64,000 bases of DNA, from positions 806,001 through 870,000 of the forward strand of contig NZ_OY787466.1 of NCBI RefSeq assembly GCF_963678845.1. Reading direction: 5' to 3'. Position 1 is the stretch's first letter. Each line of letters starts with the position of its first letter. The notes beneath the pieces are model-generated. The model made no database searches. It saw nothing but the letters and a program-made list of their open reading frames with translations, and was not told the origin of the DNA. A program made the position numbers and the translations under genes. This DNA is from an uncultured Bacteroides sp. (GTDB taxonomy: Bacteria; Bacteroidota; Bacteroidia; Bacteroidales; Bacteroidaceae). Below, in pieces: positions 36,241 through 45,014 of the stretch.

Positions 36241-36663
36241 ATGTTGAAGACTATTTTGTCTATCTCGGGTAAGCCGGGCTTGTATAAGTTAATTTCTCAG
36301 GGAAAAAATATGTTGATCGTTGAATCTATTTCAGAAGATAAAAAACGTTTCCCTGCTTATGGCAATGAAAAAGTGATTTCTTTAGCTGATATAGCAATGT
36401 ATACAAATGATGAAGAAGTGCCTTTGAGGGATGTTCTTGCTTCTGTATTAAAGAAAGAAGATGGTAAAATAGCATCTATTGATGCTAAAAAGTCTACTGC
36501 TGATCAGTTGCGTACTTATTTTGCAGAAATCCTTCCGGATTTTGATCGTGACAGAGTTTATGTTACCGATATCAAGAAATTAGTTAATTGGTACAACATT
36601 TTGGTTACTAATGGTATTACTGATTTTACTGCTGAAGAGGTAGCTGAACCAGAAGCAGAATAA
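36241..36663 (+). CDS. DUF5606 family protein
   Basis: A 140-residue cytoplasmic protein of the DUF5606 family. The N-terminal 70 residues look like an SH3-type small barrel (MLKTILSISGKPGLYKLISQ). The middle is helical (STADQLRTYFAEILPDFDRD, then VYVTDIKKLVNWYNIL), and the tail is acidic (EEVAEPEAE). Widely conserved next to coaE and nusB in Bacteroidales. The function is unknown. A strong hairpin follows. Confidence 0.85.
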   Translation: MLKTILSISGKPGLYKLISQGKNMLIVESISEDKKRFPAYGNEKVISLADIAMYTNDEEVPLRDVLASVLKKEDGKIASIDAKKSTADQLRTYFAEILPDFDRDRVYVTDIKKLVNWYNILVTNGITDFTAEEVAEPEAE

Positions 36664-36686
36664 GTTTAGAAAATACAATATTCTGG

Positions 36687-36718
36687 AAAGGGGATATCTA
36701 AAGCAGATATTCCCTTTT
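36687..36718 (+). terminator. terminator after the DUF5606 gene
   Basis: A 12-13-bp stem with one wobble (36687-36698 with 36706-36718), then a T-rich tract on the plus strand. It closes the nusB-DUF5606 run. Confidence 0.85.
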
Positions 36719-36960
36719 CTGCTTTTTAAGACCGCTTTTACTTTTAAGATTAATCTATTCTCCTCCTTTTTCGTTTATTAATCGCTATCTATTTCTATAT
36801 AAAGTTTTATCTTTGAATGCTCAAATCAGATTGTGGATAGACTTTATGCATAATGATAATAACTATTCCGTCCAAATTATGAATTGTGCGCAAGAGGTAT
36901 GCAAAATGTAAATTGTATACTGATAACCTATTTTACTTATTAACCATAAAAAATACTTTA

Positions 36961-38904
36961 ATGAAAAAGATTTTCTCATTAACTTTATTAATGTTTTCTT
37001 TTGTCGTTTTTTCTTCTTTTTCGAAAGGAGCATTGATTAGTCCTGATACCCGACTAAAGTCATCTGTTTATGTCAAACAAGGGAGACCTTTCTGCCAACT
37101 AACCATGGATGGAACTCCAATTGTGAATGAAATATCGTTAGGGATAAAACTGACAACAGGAGATTTTACGTCCGATTTGAAATTAGTGAAGTCTTCAAAA
37201 CCTAACTTTTCTGAGGATAATTATAGTCTGACGGTGAGCAAGATAAAAGATGTAACGAGCAAATCAAACACATCCGTTTACACTTTCAGAAACTCTGCCG
37301 GGAAAGAGATAAAAATAGAATTTCGTTTGGCAAATGATGGTTTGGCTTTCCGCTATTTAATTGATGGAAACAGTAAGGCTACAGTAATAGAAGAGGTAAC
37401 AGCTTTTCAGATATCTAAAAATGCTTCCGGTTTCCTGCATCCCATGTCGAAAGCTCATACTAGCTGGGCACGTACTAACCCCAGTTATGAAGAACATTAT
37501 GCCGTTGATGTGCCGGTAACAACTGTTTCAAAGGATAAGCAAGGCTGGTGTTTTCCTGCTTTGTTCAAACTTTCTTCTAATGACAGTATATCTCCTTATT
37601 GGTTTATGCTGAGTGAAGCCGGAACTGATGGCAATTATTGTGGCACACACCTTGCTGATGCAACTGCCGAAGGTTTGTTTAAGATAGCTTATCCCGAAGC
37701 AGAACAAAATCTGGGCACTGATCCGGTTTATCCAACTTTCATGCTTCCTTTTGCAACTCCATGGAGAATGATTGTTGTGGGCGACAACTTGAATAAGATA
37801 GTCGAATCTACCATGGCTACTGATTTAGTAAAACCAAAGTACGAGGCAAAATATGACTATAAACCGGGCAAAGCTTCATGGAGCTGGCTGGTTCTGAAAG
37901 ATAATAATACAACTTACGAAGTGCAGCGTCAGTTTATTGATATGGCGGCTCAGCTTAAATTTGAATATTGCTTGATTGATGCATTGTGGGATACTAAAAT
38001 AGGCCGTGAAAGGATGAAAGAATTGGCCGATTATGCAAAGACAAAGAACGTATCTCTTATTCTTTGGTATAATTCCAATGGAAAGTGGAATGACGCTAAT
38101 CAGACTCCCAAGGATAAAATGGCCGAACGTAACATTCGCAGAGAAGAGATGAAATGGATGCAAAGCATAGGAGTGAAAGGTATCAAGGTTGACTTTTTTG
38201 GAGGGGACAAGCAAGCTACTATGAAACTTTATGAAGATATTCTCACTGATGCCAATGACTTTGACATTACTGTAAACTTCCACGGAACAACCCTGCCTCG
38301 TGGATGGGAGAGGATGTATCCTAATTTTGTGACAGCGGAAGCCGTAAAGGGAATGGAATTTTGCACCTTTGGTCAGGAAGCGGAAAACTTAAGACCGCAG
38401 CATGCTTGTGTCTTGCCTTTTGTTCGCAATGCTCTAGCTCCAATGGACTTTACTCCACTTATTCTTAATCCTACTTTAGGAGAGAAAAAAGGAACCGGAC
38501 CAGTTCGCTGTACTACTGATGCTTTTGAACTGGCTTTGCCTGTAATCTTTTTCTCCGGTGTTCAGCATCTGGGACTTGTTCCTCAGAATCTGCTTGATTA
38601 TCCTTCTTTTGTGGCCAATTATTTATCTGCTGTTCCAAGTGTTTGGGACGAAACCCGATTGATTGATGGCTATCCCGGAAAATTAGTTGTTATGGCACGC
38701 AGAAGTGGTGCCCATTGGTTTGTTGCAGCTATTAATGGAGAAAACAGCGATAAAGCAATTACTTTGGATCTTTCTTTTATAAAAGATAAACAATTAAATT
38801 GTATTACCGATTCTCCAGATGGAAAACTTGCTGATTCAATTATAGTTCCAGAAAAGTCTGTTACTTTTAAATTGAAAGCTCACGGTGGACTGGTGATGTA
38901 TTAA
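36961..38904 (+). CDS. GH97 family glycosidase, retaining type likely (alpha-galactosidase-like)
   Basis: A secreted 647-residue GH97 enzyme. I place the start at 36961 (MKKIFSLTLLMFSFVVFSSF, a signal peptide) rather than at the in-frame 36886. An N-terminal beta-super-sandwich (about 25-290) is followed by a TIM barrel (about 300-560) and a short C-terminal beta domain. Asp411 lies in GIKVDFFGGDKQ, where retaining GH97 alpha-galactosidases carry their nucleophile and inverting SusB-type alpha-glucosidases have Gly. This favours a retaining alpha-galactosidase-like enzyme. Glu residues of SWLVLKDNNTTYEVQ and TAEAVKGMEF are candidate calcium or acid residues. It stands alone without SusCD. Confidence 0.9.
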   Translation: MKKIFSLTLLMFSFVVFSSFSKGALISPDTRLKSSVYVKQGRPFCQLTMDGTPIVNEISLGIKLTTGDFTSDLKLVKSSKPNFSEDNYSLTVSKIKDVTSKSNTSVYTFRNSAGKEIKIEFRLANDGLAFRYLIDGNSKATVIEEVTAFQISKNASGFLHPMSKAHTSWARTNPSYEEHYAVDVPVTTVSKDKQGWCFPALFKLSSNDSISPYWFMLSEAGTDGNYCGTHLADATAEGLFKIAYPEAEQNLGTDPVYPTFMLPFATPWRMIVVGDNLNKIVESTMATDLVKPKYEAKYDYKPGKASWSWLVLKDNNTTYEVQRQFIDMAAQLKFEYCLIDALWDTKIGRERMKELADYAKTKNVSLILWYNSNGKWNDANQTPKDKMAERNIRREEMKWMQSIGVKGIKVDFFGGDKQATMKLYEDILTDANDFDITVNFHGTTLPRGWERMYPNFVTAEAVKGMEFCTFGQEAENLRPQHACVLPFVRNALAPMDFTPLILNPTLGEKKGTGPVRCTTDAFELALPVIFFSGVQHLGLVPQNLLDYPSFVANYLSAVPSVWDETRLIDGYPGKLVVMARRSGAHWFVAAINGENSDKAITLDLSFIKDKQLNCITDSPDGKLADSIIVPEKSVTFKLKAHGGLVMY

Positions 38905-39247
38905 TTCAATATTCCCATGGTTTATTGAGTTTTTGGTTCATATAACAAATATCCTATCTAGTTTTCTGCGGATAAATAGATAGGATGTTTTGCTGTTATA
39001 GGCTGCAGATACAATCATTGATAATATCATGCGAGAAAAAAATAAACCCCGCTGTCTTTTTATCAAAAGCTGGAGCTACAGATTGATGATCTAAAATCAC
39101 TCTACATAAATTGTAATATTTCAGAATAACTCAGCAGTCTAGCACCTTTTCTCGCTTTATCTGCATGAGATAACCTCCAAAGTACTTGACTATAAAATCT
39201 TAATAAAGAAAAAATATAAGTTTAAGGATAAAAAAAAGAACATTTAT
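38905..39247. other. spacer after the GH97 gene
   Basis: About 340 bp of AT-rich sequence upstream of the palindrome-flanked promoter. I see no gene, no strong terminator and no recognisable RNA. Confidence 0.4.
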
Positions 39248-39279
39248 TTTGGTTTATAATATAAACTACTTTATATTTG
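39248..39279 (+). promoter_or_regulatory. promoter with operator in its spacer
   Basis: TTTG (39248-39251), a 20-nt spacer and TATATTTG (39272-39279) fit the Bacteroides promoter exactly. The spacer is almost filled by an operator-like element at 39249-39268. Its core GTTTATAATATAAAC (39252-39266) is an odd-length palindrome. A protein bound there would block RNA polymerase. The likely regulator is the winged-helix protein encoded by the second gene downstream. Confidence 0.7.
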
Positions 39280-39330
39280 CACCGAGCAATTAGGAAGTGT
39301 ACAGCTTGATTGCTTATTTTTATCCGAATA

Positions 39331-39350
39331 TAGTTTATATTATAAACCAA
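39331..39350 (+). promoter_or_regulatory. second operator copy in the 5' leader
   Basis: TAGTTTATATTATAAACCAA is the exact reverse complement of 39249-39268, a perfect 20-bp match that ends exactly at both sides. It lies in the predicted leader 24 bp before the membrane-protein start codon. Two sites with centres 82 bp apart would permit looping or cooperative repression. Confidence 0.68.
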
Positions 39351-39374
39351 TTTATGAATTAATTAAAAAGAACT

Positions 39375-39986
39375 ATGGAAGAGAAAACGTTAACAGAGAA
39401 AGAAAGTATAGAAATTATTTCCCGAATGATTCAGGAAACAAAAGAAGGAATGCGTGAAGGTTCAGGAAATATGTTCCTTTTATGGGGATATGTAGCAACA
39501 ATTGTTTCCTTGATTATCTATTTTGGCTACAATGCAACTGGCAATTCAAATATATTCTGGCTTTGGTGGTTAATACCGGCAATAGGATGGCCGGTGATGA
39601 TATACATGCTTAAAAGGAAGAAAAAAAGAGTTGTGACCTATGTAGATAAGGTGATAGGATATATCTGGACCATTCTGGGAGTATGTGCAATGTTGGTTCC
39701 TATATTTAGCTTTACACAACCTATAGGAACATTCCCGATTTTATTTATGGAAGCATTACTTATAAATATAGGAGTAACAATGACAGGGATGGTTATTAAG
39801 TACAAATTACTTATAGTCTCTGGTTTTATCGGCATTTTATTTAGCTTTATGCTGCTGTTTGTTCACGGTTTGTCGTGTATACTTGTATTTGCAGCAATGT
39901 TCGTGGTCTTAATGATTATTCCCGGGCATGTATTGAATGCCGCAAGCAGAAAATCTAAAAAGTATGACTTATGTTCAGAGAATTAG
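39375..39986 (+). CDS. integral membrane protein paired with a winged-helix regulator
   Basis: A 203-residue protein. An acidic N-terminal helix (EEKTLTEKESIEIISRMIQE) precedes about six hydrophobic segments (from FLLWGYVATIVSLIIYFGY to CILVFAAMFVVLMIIPGHVL). I do not recognise a named family; it resembles small membrane proteins that often sit beside a MarR/HTH_34-type regulator in Bacteroidota. Its 3' end overlaps the regulator gene by 16 bp, so the two are coupled. It may be a sensor or target of that regulator. No catalytic motif is visible. Confidence 0.75.
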   Translation: MEEKTLTEKESIEIISRMIQETKEGMREGSGNMFLLWGYVATIVSLIIYFGYNATGNSNIFWLWWLIPAIGWPVMIYMLKRKKKRVVTYVDKVIGYIWTILGVCAMLVPIFSFTQPIGTFPILFMEALLINIGVTMTGMVIKYKLLIVSGFIGILFSFMLLFVHGLSCILVFAAMFVVLMIIPGHVLNAASRKSKKYDLCSEN

Positions 39987-40252
39987 ATCCGTTGCTTCAT
40001 TCACAACTTCGCCTTGGTGTAATGGCCATTCTTATGAATGTGGAAGAAGCTGATTTTGTGTATCTGAAGGAGAAAACCCAATCAACGGCCGGTAATTTGA
40101 GTGTGCAGTTGGACAAACTTTCTGAAGCAGGATATATTAAAGTGGAGAAAAGCTTTGTGGGAAAGAAAACGCATACGGCTTGCCGGATTCAGCCTGCAGG
40201 AAGAAAAGCATTTGCAAGCTATGTTCAGGCTCTTAAAGATTATATTGGATGA
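39971..40252 (+). CDS. winged-helix transcriptional regulator (HTH_34-like)
   Basis: A 93-residue single-domain winged-helix protein: LDPLLHSQLRLGVMAILMNV, then a recognition helix in STAGNLSVQLDKLSEAGYIK and a wing around GKKTHTACRIQPAGRKAF. This is the compact ArsR/MarR-like type found with membrane-protein partners in Bacteroidota. It overlaps the preceding membrane gene by 16 bp. The two palindromic operators ahead of that gene suggest autorepression by a dimer. Confidence 0.88.
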   Translation: MFRELDPLLHSQLRLGVMAILMNVEEADFVYLKEKTQSTAGNLSVQLDKLSEAGYIKVEKSFVGKKTHTACRIQPAGRKAFASYVQALKDYIG

Positions 40253-40368
40253 TATATTTATGACTTGTTTTCCAGGCTTTTCAGTGAAAGTGATGGCCTA
40301 ATAAAATATTAAACGAATTAAATATCTAAGAATTTGTTCTTGTATTTAATATTAAAGTTAACAATATG

Positions 40369-40396
40369 AAAGCACGGACTGTGAAGTTCGTGCTTT
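40369..40396 (+). terminator. terminator or attenuator upstream of the CPBP gene
   Basis: A 12-bp stem with one G-T pair (40369-40380 with 40385-40396), loop GTGA, followed by TTTTGC-like sequence. It ends 26 nt before the CPBP start codon. A Met codon at 40366 would place coding sequence inside this stem, so I reject that start. The close position allows either termination of the regulator operon or attenuation of the CPBP gene. Confidence 0.65.
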
Positions 40397-40422
40397 TGCT
40401 CAAATCTAATAAAAAAGGAACT

Positions 40423-41172
40423 ATGAAAGCTATTAGACCGATCTTTCAAAACCTTATCCCATACAATTGGGTATTTGGCTTAATATTTATTATTCTATTG
40501 GGTATTCCTCGTTTTATATTGGTTCTAAGTGCTAATGTCACAAAGAACTATGGCTCTGTTTCTATTATATTTATCGTCATGTGGTTTATTCCTTTTATTC
40601 TGCTAAATAAAGTGGGAAGAGCTTTTATTGGAATTAAAAAACCAAAGAACCTTAAATGGTTAATATACTCAGCAGCTTTGGGCGGCATTGCTTCTTTTAT
40701 TGTTTATTTAAGTGCATCCTGGCTTTTTGGAAGTACAATAAATAACAGCCTTGTCTATATAGCTAAATCTTATTCAGTTTCCGGAGTAGTATTTACTCCT
40801 GAAACCAGAAAAATGTATTTTATTCTTTATGCATTTGCCGGAATGATTTTTAGTCCTATAGGGGAGGAACTATTTTATAGAGGGTTGATACATGGAAGTT
40901 TTGTTTCTCGCTTCGGTGACCGGAATGCGTCAAGATTTGATAGCTTGGCTTTTGCATTTACTCACCTGGCTCATTTCGGCATTGTATATGTTGCGGGAGG
41001 TTGGACATTTTTGTTATTACCTTCTTTGGTTTGGGTGATAAGTATGTATGCTGTAAGTCGCTTGTTTTTCTTCTGTAAGCAGAAAACAGGTTCATTACTT
41101 GGGGCAATCTTATCTCATGCGGCATATAATGTAATGATGATATATGTTATCTTCTATAAAATATTATTGTAA
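40423..41172 (+). CDS. CPBP family intramembrane metalloprotease
   Basis: A 249-residue polytopic membrane protein of the CPBP (CAAX protease/bacteriocin-processing) family. Conserved motifs are intact: EELFYRG (EExxxR), THLAHFG with a zinc-ligand His, and the C-terminal SHAAYN. The start at 40423 has a purine-rich AAAAAAGGAACT site just upstream. Possible roles are prenyl-protein or peptide processing or immunity. The target is unknown. It follows the winged-helix pair but is separated from it by a hairpin. Confidence 0.9.
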   Translation: MKAIRPIFQNLIPYNWVFGLIFIILLGIPRFILVLSANVTKNYGSVSIIFIVMWFIPFILLNKVGRAFIGIKKPKNLKWLIYSAALGGIASFIVYLSASWLFGSTINNSLVYIAKSYSVSGVVFTPETRKMYFILYAFAGMIFSPIGEELFYRGLIHGSFVSRFGDRNASRFDSLAFAFTHLAHFGIVYVAGGWTFLLLPSLVWVISMYAVSRLFFFCKQKTGSLLGAILSHAAYNVMMIYVIFYKILL

Positions 41173-41197
41173 TCTGATTTAGAAAACTATAAAAATA

Positions 41198-41241
41198 AAA
41201 AGCACAGCAAATAAGATTTCTCTTTATTCTGCTGTGCTTTT
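41198..41241. terminator. bidirectional terminator between the CPBP gene and clpB
   Basis: A 12-bp stem AAAAGCACAGCA (41198-41209) / TGCTGTGCTTTT (41230-41241), with A- and T-runs at both ends, between convergent genes. Confidence 0.88.
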
Positions 41242-41259
41242 GTTATCCTGAAATCTACC

Positions 41260-43848
41260 TTAATTCCTGAAAACTAATTCTTCACCTGATACATCTGCCA
41301 CAATTGGCTTTTCACGGTCTACTTCCTGTGCCAGTAGCTTTTTGGATAAGTCGTTTAGCAGGTAACGTTGAATGGCTCTCTTTACCGGACGGGCACCAAA
41401 CTCCGGATCATATCCGGCAGTGGCAATAAATTGCATGGCTGCTTCCGTCAGTTCAAGGGTTACTCCGTTTCCGGCCAGCATTTTTTGGATGCCTTTTATC
41501 TGTAGACCAACAATTTGTTTAATCTCATTCTCGGACAGTGGTAGGAACATAATGGTCTCGTCTATACGGTTCAGGAACTCTGGACGAATTGTTTTCTTCA
41601 ACATCACCATCACTTCTTTTTTGGTTTCCTCGATAATACTGTTTCTGTTTTCATCGTTCAGCTTTTCAAACTGACTTTGAATGTACGAGCTTCCCATGTT
41701 GGACGTCATAATGATGATGGTATTCTTGAAGTTTACCACCCTTCCTTTGTTATCAGTCAGTCGGCCATCATCGAGTACCTGCAGTAAGATGTTGAACACA
41801 TCCGGATGCGCTTTTTCTATTTCGTCGAACAGCACCACAGAGTAGGGCTTATGACGAATGGCTTCAGTAAGCTGGCCGCCTTCATCGTAACCTACGTATC
41901 CCGGAGGCGCCCCGACCAGTCTGGAAACAGAGTGTTTCTCCTGATATTCGCTCATGTCTATTCGGGTCATCATTGCTTCATCATCGAAGAGGAACTCGGC
42001 AAGTGCCTTGGCCAGTTCAGTTTTACCCACACCGGTGGTTCCCAGGAAGATGAAACTTCCGATAGGACGCTTAGGATCCTGCAATCCGGACCGGCTTCTT
42101 CGCACGGCATCGGCCACTGCTTCGATGGCTTCATCCTGACCAATTACCCGCTCATGGAGTTCTTTTTCCAGGAAAAGAAGCTTGTTTGCCTCGCTTTTCA
42201 GCATCTTCTTTACCGGAATACCCGTCCAGCGTGATACTACATCGGCAATATCCTCGGCATCAACCTCTTCCTTAATCATCGCACTTCCGTTTTGCATGTG
42301 GTGCAGCTCCTGTTGAGTTTCTTTAATCTCGGCATCCAGTGCCTGAAGTTTGCCGTAGCGAATCTCGGCTACCCGTCCGTAGTCACCTTCACGTTCGGCT
42401 TTTTCAGCTTCAAACTTCAGGTTCTCTATCTCAATCTTATTCTGCTGAATCTTGTTTACTAAGTTTTTCTCGCTTTGCCATTTAGCCTTGTATGAACTTT
42501 CCTGCTCTTTCAACTCAGCAATCTCCTTGTTGAGAAGTTGCAGTTTATCTTCATCCTTTTCACGCTTAATGGCTTCGCGTTCAATTTCCAGCTGTTTAAT
42601 TTTTCTGCTTATCTCGTCCAGTTCCTCGGGGACGGAGTTTACCTCCATACGTAACTTCGCAGCAGCTTCGTCCATAAGGTCAATCGCCTTATCCGGAAGG
42701 AAACGGTTTGTGATGTAACGGTTAGACAGTTCCACGGCAGCAATGATTGCATCATCTTTGATACGCACCTGGTGATGATTCTCATAGCGTTCTTTCAGTC
42801 CCCGAAGGATAGAAATGGTGCTAAGAATGTCCGGCTCATCCACCTGAACCACCTGGAATCTTCGTTCAAGAGCTTTATCTTTCTCAAAATATTTCTGATA
42901 TTCGTTGTAAGTTGTGGCTCCGATAGAACGCAGTTCGCCACGAGCCAGCGCAGGCTTCAGGATATTTGCCGCATCCATGGCGCCTTCACCTTTACCCGCA
43001 CCCACAAGCGTGTGAATCTCATCAATAAAGAGAATAATGTTTCCGTCTGATTTTATCACTTCGTTGATTACGGATTTCAATCTTTCCTCAAACTCTCCTT
43101 TATATTTTGCACCGGCCACCAATGCACCCATGTCTAATGAATAAACTTCTTTGTTCTTTAGATTATCCGGCACGTCGCCCCGCAGGATTCTGTGAGCCAA
43201 ACCCTCCACGATAGCTGTCTTACCGGTACCAGGCTCGCCAATCAGGATAGGATTGTTCTTGGTACGGCGACTCAGAATCTGAAGTATCCTACGAATCTCT
43301 TCGTCACGGCCAATCACCGGATCAAGTTTGCCGGTGCGGGCTTGCTCGTTCAGATTGATGGCATATTTGTTTAGTGACTGATAAGTATCCTCACTGGTCT
43401 GCGATGTTACTTTTTCCCCTTTACGCAATTCAGTAATGGCTGCCCGAAGTTCCTTTTCGTTCATTCCGGCATCCTTCAGAATATTGGCAACGGTGCTTTT
43501 TACCGTCAGCAAAGCCAGCAGTAAATGTTCCAGAGAAACAAATTCGTCGCCCATCTCTTTGGAATACTGAGTGGCTTTTTGGAATACCTCATTCGTCTCT
43601 CTGCCCAGGTATGGCTCTCCACCGCTTACTTTTGGGAAAGAATCAATTTGCTTGTCGAGCACCAGAGCAATCTGCTGCCCGTTCATTCCCAGTTTCTGGA
43701 AGATAAAATTGGTTACATTTTCGCCAACCTTCATCACCCCGTGCAGCACATGAGCAGTTTCAATGGTCTGCTGTCCGCGGCTCTGTGCCAGGTTCAGGGC
43801 CTCTTGCACCGCTTCCTGTGATTTAATAGTAAAATTGTTGAAGTTCAT
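41260..43848 (-). CDS. clpB: ATP-dependent disaggregase ClpB
   Basis: An 862-residue Hsp100 chaperone that pulls proteins out of aggregates with DnaK. I start at 43848 (MNFNNFTIKSQEAVQEALNL). Order: Clp-N repeats (1-145), first AAA+ domain (Walker A GEPGTGKTAIVEG, Walker B LFIDEIHTLVGAG), long coiled-coil middle domain (about 400-525, the DnaK contact), second AAA+ domain (GTTGVGKTELAKA, VLFDEIEKAH) and the D2-small domain. There is no IGF/L loop for ClpP. Upstream on the minus strand is a sigma-54-like element similar to the one before dnaK. Confidence 0.98.
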   Translation of the reverse strand: MNFNNFTIKSQEAVQEALNLAQSRGQQTIETAHVLHGVMKVGENVTNFIFQKLGMNGQQIALVLDKQIDSFPKVSGGEPYLGRETNEVFQKATQYSKEMGDEFVSLEHLLLALLTVKSTVANILKDAGMNEKELRAAITELRKGEKVTSQTSEDTYQSLNKYAINLNEQARTGKLDPVIGRDEEIRRILQILSRRTKNNPILIGEPGTGKTAIVEGLAHRILRGDVPDNLKNKEVYSLDMGALVAGAKYKGEFEERLKSVINEVIKSDGNIILFIDEIHTLVGAGKGEGAMDAANILKPALARGELRSIGATTYNEYQKYFEKDKALERRFQVVQVDEPDILSTISILRGLKERYENHHQVRIKDDAIIAAVELSNRYITNRFLPDKAIDLMDEAAAKLRMEVNSVPEELDEISRKIKQLEIEREAIKREKDEDKLQLLNKEIAELKEQESSYKAKWQSEKNLVNKIQQNKIEIENLKFEAEKAEREGDYGRVAEIRYGKLQALDAEIKETQQELHHMQNGSAMIKEEVDAEDIADVVSRWTGIPVKKMLKSEANKLLFLEKELHERVIGQDEAIEAVADAVRRSRSGLQDPKRPIGSFIFLGTTGVGKTELAKALAEFLFDDEAMMTRIDMSEYQEKHSVSRLVGAPPGYVGYDEGGQLTEAIRHKPYSVVLFDEIEKAHPDVFNILLQVLDDGRLTDNKGRVVNFKNTIIIMTSNMGSSYIQSQFEKLNDENRNSIIEETKKEVMVMLKKTIRPEFLNRIDETIMFLPLSENEIKQIVGLQIKGIQKMLAGNGVTLELTEAAMQFIATAGYDPEFGARPVKRAIQRYLLNDLSKKLLAQEVDREKPIVADVSGEELVFRN

Positions 43849-43902
43849 ATAGTTATATCTCCTTTCGTTTATTTCTTTTTTAATAAGTAACACTTAATGA
43901 GC

Positions 43903-43919
43903 TTCAAAAGATTTGCCAA
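43903..43919 (-). promoter_or_regulatory. sigma-54-like -24/-12 element upstream of clpB
   Basis: Minus-strand TTGGCAAATCTTTTGAA has GG at -24 and GA ten bases later (consensus TTGGCAC-N5-TTGC, GG-N10-GC). Start of transcription would be near 43893, 45 nt before the ATG. A GACA-N3-TGTC dyad (43996-44006) and another TGACA (43971-43975) lie about 80-110 bp upstream, where an enhancer-binding protein would act. The last consensus base is not met, so this is tentative. Confidence 0.4.
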
Positions 43920-44203
43920 CCTCTTCATTGTTTAATTTGTAGACACAATAATTTTATTACAGAGACATTTTGACATTATATATTTGGTTTTAGCTGACAT
44001 TTTGTCTAGTATTGGTCTATAATCTTATTTTTCTCTATAGGAATTAATAGATATCATGAGTTATTTAATGAAACCGTAGAGCTTGCTGTTTCAAATTACT
44101 CCGGATAACGTTTGGTTTTATTGGTTTATCTATTGAACCCTTAACTGAATTTTAGTAAGAATAACCCCGAGTTTAGTTCGTTTAACCTGAAAGACTAATG
44201 CTG

Positions 44204-44260
44204 GCCTGTACAACCTGGAATCTTAGCCTGTACAAGCCAGTAGCCTGCCTTGTACAGGCT
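44204..44260. repeat. three TTGTACAGGC repeats
   Basis: Within the 555-bp spacer between clpB and the next gene, GCCTGTACAA occurs at 44204-44213 and 44226-44235, and its reverse complement at 44250-44259. The last two extend to a perfect 12-bp inverted repeat (44225-44236 with 44249-44260). The remainder of the spacer holds no gene that I can support. Confidence 0.7.
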
Positions 44261-44404
44261 GAATAGCTAGCCTCATGACCCTAAATTTAATTATCCGGCA
44301 ATAGTCACTTAATTCATATAGGGCATTCACATAAAATAACCTTGGACAGATTATAGTGCATTGAGATTAATTTGTATCTTTATCCCATTAAATAAAGAAA
44401 CCCC

Positions 44405-44986
44405 ATGGAAGAAGAAATAAAAATGGCCGAGACGGTGATGTTGATCGATGCGTCTTTTCTGAACTTCGTAACCGAAGATATTAAAAGAAACTTTGAAAGT
44501 ATGTTGAAAAGGAAGTTACAGGATATGGATCTTTCTCATCTGTTTACCTATATTGCCCTTGATGCCGGGATTTCCGAGGGAAAGAACGAGACACAGATAT
44601 TCTTTATCTATGATGATGATTCTGCCCATTTGGTTTATGCCCAGCCTTCCGATTTGACCAAAGAACTCAATAATGTAGCTTTTAGTAATGAGTTTGGGGA
44701 GTTTTGCTTCAATACTTTCCAACCGGAAAAGATGACTTCCCGTGAAGAACTGTTTCTGGAATCATTAAATGTACTTGCAGATGCCGAAGAAGTGAAAAGA
44801 ATTGTTGTGCTCTCCTTTAATGAGGAGTATGGAGAAAAGGTGCATAAGATTTTAAAGAAGGTGAAAGAAAAAGAACTGATTCAGTTCCGCATGAATGAAC
44901 CAGATAATGATACCGAATATCGCTGGGAAATGCTGGCTTATCCGGTGATGCAGGCTTTGGGTATTCGTGGAGACGAACTGCACTAA
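44405..44986 (+). CDS. DUF6621-like uncharacterised cytoplasmic protein
   Basis: A 193-residue soluble protein without signal peptide or helix. The segment MAETVMLIDASFLNFVTEDI and the middle LSHLFTYIALDAGISEGKNE, followed by alternating beta strands and helices, fit a small Bacteroides-specific family I take to be DUF6621. The fold assignment is uncertain. An in-frame Met at 44423 (MAETVMLID) could be the true start, with AGAAGAAATAAAA as its upstream purine-rich site. It is 28 bp before the LysR gene, so possibly in the same transcript. Confidence 0.6.
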   Translation: MEEEIKMAETVMLIDASFLNFVTEDIKRNFESMLKRKLQDMDLSHLFTYIALDAGISEGKNETQIFFIYDDDSAHLVYAQPSDLTKELNNVAFSNEFGEFCFNTFQPEKMTSREELFLESLNVLADAEEVKRIVVLSFNEEYGEKVHKILKKVKEKELIQFRMNEPDNDTEYRWEMLAYPVMQALGIRGDELH

Positions 44987-45014
44987 TTAATTTAATATCA
45001 TAAAATTCAGCTCT

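Noticed and set aside
40366..40422. Upstream start for the CPBP protease
   Set aside because: It would put the first codons inside a terminator hairpin; the start at 40423 has a better ribosome-binding context.
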